Under the pieces are notes generated by a model. That model searched no databases. It was not told where the DNA came from and was given only the letters and a program-made list of their open reading frames with translations. A stretch of 64,000 bases of DNA from Setophaga petechia (taxonomy: Eukaryota; Chordata; Aves; Passeriformes; Parulidae), in assembly GCA_024362935.1 (NCBI GenBank), contig JANCRA010000039.1, positions 5,333,040 through 5,397,039 of the forward strand. The letters are read 5' to 3'. This document shows, in pieces, positions 56,631 to 64,000 of this stretch (the stretch's first letter is position 1; the number at the start of each line of letters is the position of its first letter). A program made the translations under genes and the position numbers.

Positions 56631-57737
56631 CCTCTCATCAGATAAAAAATGTTGGCAAGGTGTTTGTTCAAAAGGTCATGGTTAAGAAGAATATTATGCA
56701 AATTTTTTTCAATAAGCTTGACTAAAATATAGGAAATATAAACAATTTCTCTAAAGAATAAAACATATCTTAAACAAAACCAGCACCATGTAACTATTTC
56801 TACGTATGACTATTAGGCAGGCTTCTTGGAAAACAAATTTAGTTTGCTTGCTAGGGTATTCAAATTTTACTACATCTGAGCAAGCCCTGTAGATTAATGC
56901 AGTACAGCAGCTGTTGAGGAACAGTTTGTTTACATAGAAACCTGCATTTCTAAGTAACTTAGTGTTTCATAGAGCTCATGTGCTACTATTCCATTGTGTC
57001 CCATTGTGTGTGAGCTGCCTGTTCAACTAGGAAGTTTATTCTACAATTGCTGGGGGAAATAATAGGATTTTAAAGAAGCAGTCCTTAGTAGCTTCCTTTC
57101 CTGAGAAAACATGAAAGTATCTATGCCTTGGTAGCTGCCTCAAGAAGATGGACAGGTGCTTATGGTCTCTGCTATTATCTTGGTAACTCTTAACACTGGT
57201 ACGCCTCACTTAAGGAAACTCTTCCGTGGTACAAGATTTCCTGTGAAAACTCAGTGTTAAATGTGTACTAAAACACTCTTCAGTCCTGTTTATGGGTTTT
57301 CCCTTTCTCTATATCTTCTGGGTGGATAGTATCATCTAAGACAAACTTCTCATGCTTTATGTAATGCTATTTTTAAACGGGATGTTTTAGGCTTTTCCTT
57401 ACCAGTAACAGCCTCTATTATTCTGACCGTGAAAAGCTCCCAAACAGACAAATAGCAAGAACTGTGTGGATCACAGCTTTTGAGAATTGAAACAGGTGGA
57501 CATCTAGAAAAACGAAGTGTGCCATGAACTTCTGCTGATCACAACACTGCACTGAAGTAGGCAGGAGTGAAGCAATATGAAGGAACCGGCTGAGAGAATG
57601 CTGCTATCCCGGCTGGAAGGAGTCTGGAAAAGCTCCTAAAAGCCAGAATTTGGGACTAGACACTAAACCTTTATGCGGAGTATGAAACTGCAGCTACCCC
57701 AAGTGCACACACGGCTGATGGGCACCCCCTGGCCTGG

Positions 57738-57880
57738 CTCCGAGCCCGGTGTCCCGTGGGGATGCTCCGAGCCCGGTGGTCCCCGGGGGATGCTCCGAGC
57801 GCGGTGGTCCCCGGGGGATGCTCCGAGCCCGGTGGTCCCCGGGGGATGCTCCGAGCCCGGTGCCCCGGGGGATGCTCCGT
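57738..57880. repeat. 28-bp GC-rich minisatellite
   Basis: Unit GATGCTCCGAGCCCGGTGGT plus CCCCGGGG. Near-identical copies start at 57761, 57789, 57817 and 57845 (the last 2 bp shorter), with degenerate partial copies on each side. Confidence 0.95.
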
Positions 57881-57959
57881 GGCGCTGCCAGACGGAGCCT
57901 GTCCCGCAGCTGTGGGAGAGGCGCCGCCGGTGCGCTGAGCTGCCATCATGTGTTTAGAC

Positions 57960-58560
57960 TGCCTTTTGTGTGTCCTTTTCTAATTTCCTCGTCCTCCTAA
58001 GCCGCTGGGTAACGCTCCGACGAACTGCGGGCAGTGGGGCCGCAGGGCTGCGGGACAGCCGCGGGCTCTGCCTCGGGCCTCCCCCCTCGTGGCGGGCAGT
58101 CCCCAGCCGAGGAGGGGACCGCCGGCCGCGCTCCCCAGAGGACCACAGCCCGGCCCTGCCCCGCCGCCCGGCCCGTACTCACCCGCCGCGCCGGGCGCTG
58201 CCGGCGGGGCCGCTCGCCCGCCGCGCCGCCAGGGCCGGGGCCGCCATCTCGGTCACTGGCAGGCGGGACGCCCCGGCGCCGGGGGCCCGCGGGGGCGCTT
58301 CGGGGCCCCCGCAAGAAGCCGCTCTCTGGTTGGTGCGAGCCCGCGCGGCCGCCCGCATGCCGCGTGCTGATTGGCTGGGCCGGGTGGCGCGCGAAGCCAG
58401 GCCCCCGCCCTGGCAGCAGGTCGGGGCCAGCCGTGAGGGGAGGCTGAGGGGAAAGGGCGGCAGCGCTGAGGGGGCGGCGGGCGGAGCGGAGACCCAGGGC
58501 AAGGGTCATCCCACGGCTCCTAGGGGGACGTCGTGGGGACGGTAGTGGGGGGCAGTGAAG
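57960..58560 (-). promoter_or_regulatory. TMEM94: CpG-island promoter of TMEM94
   Basis: Very GC- and CpG-rich, flanked by AT-rich DNA. On the minus strand a CCAAT box (58374-58370, inside CAGCCAATCAGC) lies about 130 bp upstream of the exon 1 ATGGCGGCC. No TATA box, typical of a housekeeping CpG promoter. Bidirectional activity cannot be judged. Confidence 0.75.
58183..58300 (-). other. TMEM94: TMEM94 non-coding first exon (5' UTR)
   Basis: A strong donor GCGGCGG|GTGAGTAC ends the exon at 58183. The transcription start is unknown; about 58300 is a guess. It contains ATG at 58247 (GAGATGGCG, strong Kozak) opening an upstream ORF that would terminate in exon 2. Confidence 0.55.
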
Positions 58561-61500
58561 TGACTTTGTGGTGAAGGGAACGCGGGAGGGCATGGAGGGG
58601 GCCCGAGGGCGGTCCATGGCCCGAGGCTCCATGCCCTCATCAATGACAGGGCTAGGTGAGTGCCCCAGGGAGGGGGTTGAGAGAGAAGGTGAGTCCCTTT
58701 TAGGGGACTCCGTTGCAGGAGAAGGTGACACCTGCAAGAGGAGGGTGACACCTGCAGATCTCCCGCTGAAAAGCCACTTTTGCTGTAGAGAACCAGCAGA
58801 CTGGGAGCCATGAGGTGAAGACGTCCGCAGGGTGCCAGGTGCATAGGAAACCATGGCAGGGACGAGCACACAAACCCAGGCAGCCGGTAATCTTCACATG
58901 AAATCTAAGCCTCTGCAGAATCTGGAAAGGAAGTCAGAGGTGTGAGACAGAGACGTCTCACTGCTGTGCCTCTGCCTGCAGGCATTTGGGGCTTGACTTC
59001 TGAATTTGTAGTAAATTGAAAATATGTCTGTCTGTCAATTTTAACTCCTTTCCTATTCCTTTAATTCATTACAGAGCTTGTATTATCCCGAGTTGCGATG
59101 TGGCAGTTCCCATGTGCGATATTTTGTTACAAAATTCATCTTGACTAGCTTGCTAAACTACAAATGCCAAAGTCTGGTGCAGTTGTTTGCAATTTTGTAC
59201 AAAGAGCTTAAGCTCTGCATTGTTTTCACTGCAGATGCAGTTTAAGAATGTAGCATTTTGAGAACTTCTCCGTACTCCTTTGAGACAGTTTACTTTGACA
59301 GTGCCTGGATACACACAGTGCAGGATTCTACGGGTATGATTTCAGCTCTTTTAAATACAATTTAAATTTCAGTGAGGAAAATCAAGGCCACAGAATTCCT
59401 GGATTTTCTGAGCTTGTTATTCAGAAGATTTCCTTAGAATCAGTTAACAAAAAACTCCCACAACACCTGAGTGATACTGAAAGTGGTTTTGATGACTTAG
59501 AAGGAAACAAAATGGTAGATGTGGGGAATTGATGGTGTAGTTTAGAGACGGTACAACGAAGGGAAAGAAGATAAATGTCCTACTTCAATTTCAATAATAC
59601 AAAATCATGAGTTGTGCTTAGTGCTGCACAAGCATCTCATTAGCTCCTCTTTAGATTGTTCTACCCAATAAAATCTACTTAATTAGTTGAAGGTTTTAAG
59701 TAAAAGGTCAGAGTAAAGATAAATCTTGAACAGAGGTCTGGAATATGGGTTATTTTGCTTCTGACATGGATTCCCTGTGGATCTTAAACAAGCCCCTAAT
59801 AAACTGTTTTCTCTCACAAGTACACTCTGTATAGAATTTCTGTCAGTGAAATGTTCACTTACAGGAGCTGGCAGGCTGCACCTTTAACGTGTTGGTGCCT
59901 TCACTTCCTCCTTGGTAAACCTGATCTAACTGCTCACCTCAGGGACCTCGTGCTTGCAGAGTGCTGAGAATAAATGAAAAACATCAAAATGCATCATTAC
60001 AGGGGAGGTTGGAGGAGCAGAGACACCCTTGAATTGGCCAATGTTGCTACAGATTCAGAAATAGGACAGGTGTCCAGAGAGCACTTTTCCCATGTATTTT
60101 AGGAGTGGGTGACAAAGGGAAACTCGAGGCAAATGCTGTGAAGCACTCAAGAGGCACTAAGCTGGTGTGATTTTTGGACCTGAGAACTTTGCTGTAAAGA
60201 CCCGGTCTACAGCACAGTGCTCAAGTCATCATCTTCTCCATTGTTTAATATTGCAGAATTGTGAATGAATGGTAAACAAGGTAATACTCGTTCTGGATGT
60301 TTATAGCAATGCAGTATTTTGGTATGGAGGAAACCACAAATCAGTCCATTTTGCCTGCAAATGAAGATCACTTCCCAAACTCACTTCTAAATAGCTTCTA
60401 AACTATTCCTTGAGTGCTTTTTTCCTCCACATCCTTATATTGGAGTTGTTACACCATGTAAAGGCCTGCTATATAATTTTGGCGGAAGTGAGCTCATAGA
60501 AATGAAATAATTCAAACCTATGTGGGCAGTCTGCAAAAGCTTCATTTGACGCTCCCATGTGTGAGCGCGGGGATCCGCTGCGGGGATCCGCCGGCTCCCC
60601 CTGGGGCCGCAGCACGTGGGCAGAGCCAGGGCTCAGCCTGCCGTGAGCTTCCGCCTGGAGCAGCTTGTGGAGCCCGGCACATCCACGGGACTATTTGACC
60701 TCCCTGCATGTGCCTTTCAGTCAGTCCTCACCAGGGTGGCTTGCTGTGGAGAGCAGACATGAGAATTTCACTAGGATCACTTTAAAGCAGGTATTGTATG
60801 CAAAAAAACCCCAAACCTTTCTTTGTCTTTGTTTTTAGTTAAGCTCTCTGACAAAGTATTGAAGTTGCATTTTAATCAGTATTTGACAAGTAGAGTTTCT
60901 GAACAGTTGTGCAAAATAATTTAAATATAATTAAATCAGTGAGAATATTTTGTATTGTTTAGAACAGGCAGTGGCTGTTTGTCTGATTCCCTCCCCCTTG
61001 CATATTTCATAACAGATGCTAAGAAATTACTATAATTATAATGTGCATAGTGAAAAAAGGAATTGAAAGGGGAAGATTGATACAAAAACTGAGTTAAAAA
61101 TTAAAAGGAGTAGTTGAGTTGACCACCACCTTTACCAAAGCTGAAGGGAAGACACTATTTCATTTTAGCTGAATTATTTCCCAGCTTCTGTGTATTGCTT
61201 AATAAATAAGGGACTTGCATGTAATTCAGTGTCTAATTATAAAAAATAAGTGAGATATTTCACAAAAGAGAGCAATTCTGCCTTTTTGTAATAAGCAGCA
61301 TCTGCTTTGTTTTTCTCCAAACTGAGAGGTAATTGAACTGACAATTCCAGGCTGTCCTGAAAATGACAAATGACTGGATTGGGAGTAGGAAGAAAGCAGA
61401 AGTTCTTTTGTGCTAAGGAAAGGGGGATGGCACACTATAGTTGCATCTGGTTCTCTTTTACAGGTCTCTTTCAGAGCTTAAGCAGTTCTGGGTGACCCCA

Positions 61501-64000
61501 GCCAACTGATTTTATTGTTTAATTTCTTAATGTCAGTGACAGCTGTTGCAGGTCCCAGGTACAACAGCCTTTCCTACACAGTCAGTTTTATAAATCTTAT
61601 CATTTCTTTTTTGTGACCATAGAAACACAGTTGGTATGGAAGGAAATCTGTTTGAATGTAAGACTTGTGTGGTTTTGGTTTGGACCTCTTTTCTGCTAGT
61701 TTTGAGCTTAAGTTTTCTGGTCTCCTGGTCTGTAAAAGTCAGAACAGCCCCTGTTTGTCTCACATGGTGATTAAACTGCTTCACAAGTGCTCTTGAGATC
61801 TGTAATGAGTAAAATTGTGAAGCTGTTCTGGCAGATCAGCTGTTCTGTCTGGGTCACAAGCAGCAACACTTATTGATTGCACTTGGGCAGATTTACAGAG
61901 ACAGACAGTTGTGATAACAGTTCAGGGTGTGTGTGAGAAGCCAGGGCAGAACATGAGGAGGGTTTCAGCTGGCTCAGAAGTTAAAAACTGCCAATTCTGT
62001 TTCTAATGCTGCTGAACACTGGTGTTAGTTTATTGTATGGCTTTAGGCAAGCCTGCTGTGCCTCTGTTTCCCTGTTTGCAGAACATGGATATCTATATAT
62101 TTGTATGTGTACACTTCTATTATCTGTTATCATACATCTATTCCATCCCTTTGATTTTGTTGCCTTTAGCACTAACCTAAAGCTGCAAATCAAAATGAGA
62201 CCAACTCACCAATATAAAGCAAAGTAGTTACCCAATTCATTCATTGTCCTGCTCTCTGAAGAACAGACACAGAAAACACATTTGGACAAGGTTTTTTTCC
62301 CTAGCTTTGCTGTCTGATTCCCTAATTAGTCCTGTCACCCAATGTTCCAAATATGGGCATGTGGGGAAATCCTATAGACTAGAAACCTAAATCTTGAATT
62401 AAGGTTTTAGAGAAACTCTACTAATAGCATTTAAGTCTTGTAGACTCTCCTCCTTGGTGTCCATTTTAATATGAGCTGACAAAAAAAGTGAGTTTGTTGC
62501 CAGTTCTGTCTGTAAGTGCTACCTGCAGTTTTGTTTCAGTCTATGGTCTGACTTTAGAACCTCAGTGTTAGGTTTTTCTCAGCGTATTCAGCATCTTCCT
62601 AGAGTAGGTCATATTTGTTGCTCTTTGGTTGCATCAGTCATGTTTGAAGCAACTTTTTTCCAAGACAGACCCAAATATGTAGTAAATGGAATAGTTTTGG
62701 ATTTTATGGCTAATGTGCCTGGTTTGATTATCACACTGAGGCTGACATGGGTTGATGTGGGAAGCAAAAGGCAAGAAGGTAATATTAATGCAATAAATCT
62801 CCACAGCCCCATTGCCAGCATTCCCCATTCCCTCCATGCTGTGCCTACATTCCTGTCATTCCCCCTGTGCCACACCCACTGGATCCCTGCACATCTCAGA
62901 CAGAGGTGAATATCCAGGCAGTCCCCCCACAGCTGTCAGAACAGGCTCGTGGCAGTAAATTTTCAACTGGGAAGAAAATTGATCGGGGCCTGTCTACATC
63001 TATTGCACATTCCCTGTGGCACAATGTCTGATTTTCCATGTGAGCAAGCTTTGTGTCCTGCTTAGAGCAGGCTGCTTAGATCCAACTTATACACAGAGTG
63101 TTACCCTATACAAACTGCAGCACTACAATGCAGAATCACAGTGTGAAATCTGGAGCATCTTCAGATGTGCTGAGCTAACCAAGGGTTTGCTTTTTTAAAA
63201 AAACACTACAATTCTTTGAAAGCAGGAAATGCGTCAGAGGAAGAAAGGTGCATGTTATAAATGTATTTCATTACAATTATTGTGCCAGATGCCTTTAAAA
63301 AAACATTGCAACAAACACAAAGTTCCTTAAATTGTCAAGTGTATTGTAGTTCATGATGATGACAGATCCTCATGCCTGAGGAGAACAGCCTTAGGAACAT
63401 GGCATTAATACAACTATTCCAAGCAGCAATTTTAAACCTTTAGTGGCTGCTTGACCCATTTTAACAAATATTCCTCTAATCTATTGATAGTAAAACCCAT
63501 ACATTTATTTCCCCAGACTAATTTGAGAAGTTTAAAAAGGTATCCAGAAGAAATGTCAGACACAAGGATTTTTCTTACCTTCTTAAAATACTCAGAGCTA
63601 ATCTTGGATTATATTTTATCATCATCAACTGTCATAGAAAATTCAAGATATTCCTAGACTGCAAAAAAAAAAAAAAAAAATTGAAATTGAATCTTTAGCA
63701 AAACAACGTCTCTGTTGCCTTTTTCACCCTTGCTCACAGCTATGTCAGGATTTTGGCTTTTGCTGTAGCAAAGCTGCACAGTATTGCACAATAAATTGTG
63801 TGTTTCTATAAAGTATTAACTTGTTTGCAAGCTGGGGGAACATTCTACATGGATTTGTTTGCAAGCAAGTACATCTCAGCAATTCCTCAGTCAGGAATAT
63901 CTTTCTGTAACACTCTAATCTCTGCTATTTCTGAAATTTGTTGCTTCTTTGATTTTCTAGGACTGTCCTTTTACAGTCAGCAGCTGCAGCCCCATAAAGT
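58560..64000. other. Intergenic region upstream of TMEM94
   Basis: Mostly AT-rich. I see no coding exon on either strand. Possible MIR-like pieces at about 59890-60000 and 62035-62100, a small GC-rich islet at about 60550-60690, and an A18 run at 63662-63679. GRB2 on the plus strand is expected next by synteny but its coding start is absent. Confidence 0.5.

Larger units (their letters stand above)
50241..58182. other. TMEM94 first intron (about 7.9 kb)
   Basis: Inferred between the non-coding first exon and exon 2. It contains the GGCCAA-repeat/TATA islet at about 56235-56420 and the 28-bp minisatellite (57738-57880). No coding exon recognised. Confidence 0.6.

Noticed and set aside
57673..58869. 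Several open frames over the CpG island, including repetitive Gly/Pro/Arg peptides
   Set aside because: They are translations of the minisatellite and CpG-rich promoter; explained by base composition.
1..64000. CRISPR arrays, bacterial operons, tRNA or rRNA genes
   Set aside because: This is vertebrate nuclear DNA. No spaced direct repeats or cloverleaf-forming genes were recognised by eye; intronic snoRNAs or miRNAs cannot be excluded without a covariance-model search.

Overview
The window is nuclear DNA from a bird, most likely a songbird. The genes are intron-rich with vertebrate splice signals. A CR1 LINE 3' end is present, and two LTRs look like passerine endogenous retrovirus LTRs as I remember them. 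The gene order CASKIN2 (+) / TMEM94 (-) is that of human 17q25.1, which corresponds to chicken chromosome 18. That placement comes from known synteny and was not searched.

Region 1 (1-6.4 kb, + strand) is the 3' part of CASKIN2. Seven exons encode the two SAM domains, a very long GC-rich exon for the disordered proline-rich region, and the conserved C-terminal end, followed by a 3' UTR of about 2.35 kb. The ankyrin/SH3 part lies left of the window.

Region 2 (7.2-58.3 kb, - strand) is the complete TMEM94 gene (ERMA, a P-type-ATPase-like ER magnesium pump). I could place 31 coding exons with matching splice phases. Together they give 1361 codons including the stop (1360 aa; human is about 1356). 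The start codon is at 50137, the stop at 9815-9817, and a non-coding first exon sits in a CpG island near 58.2 kb. CASKIN2 and TMEM94 converge, with about 0.8 kb between their poly(A) sites.

Region 3 (58.5-64 kb) is AT-rich DNA upstream of TMEM94. I recognise no coding exon there. GRB2 is the expected next gene, but its coding start is not visible.

Repeats include avian and older amniote CR1 pieces (one about 1.5 kb long and heavily decayed), two LTRs, MIR-like fragments, a 28-bp minisatellite in the CpG island and a 26-bp tandem duplication beside a TMEM94 splice acceptor. I found no undescribed system. The most notable signals are the degenerate P-type ATPase motifs of TMEM94, two upstream ORFs, a stop-free in-frame 114-bp CASKIN2 intron, a NAGNAG acceptor and a phase-compatible candidate cassette exon. 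All exon calls are by eye, from splice sites and remembered orthologue sequence.
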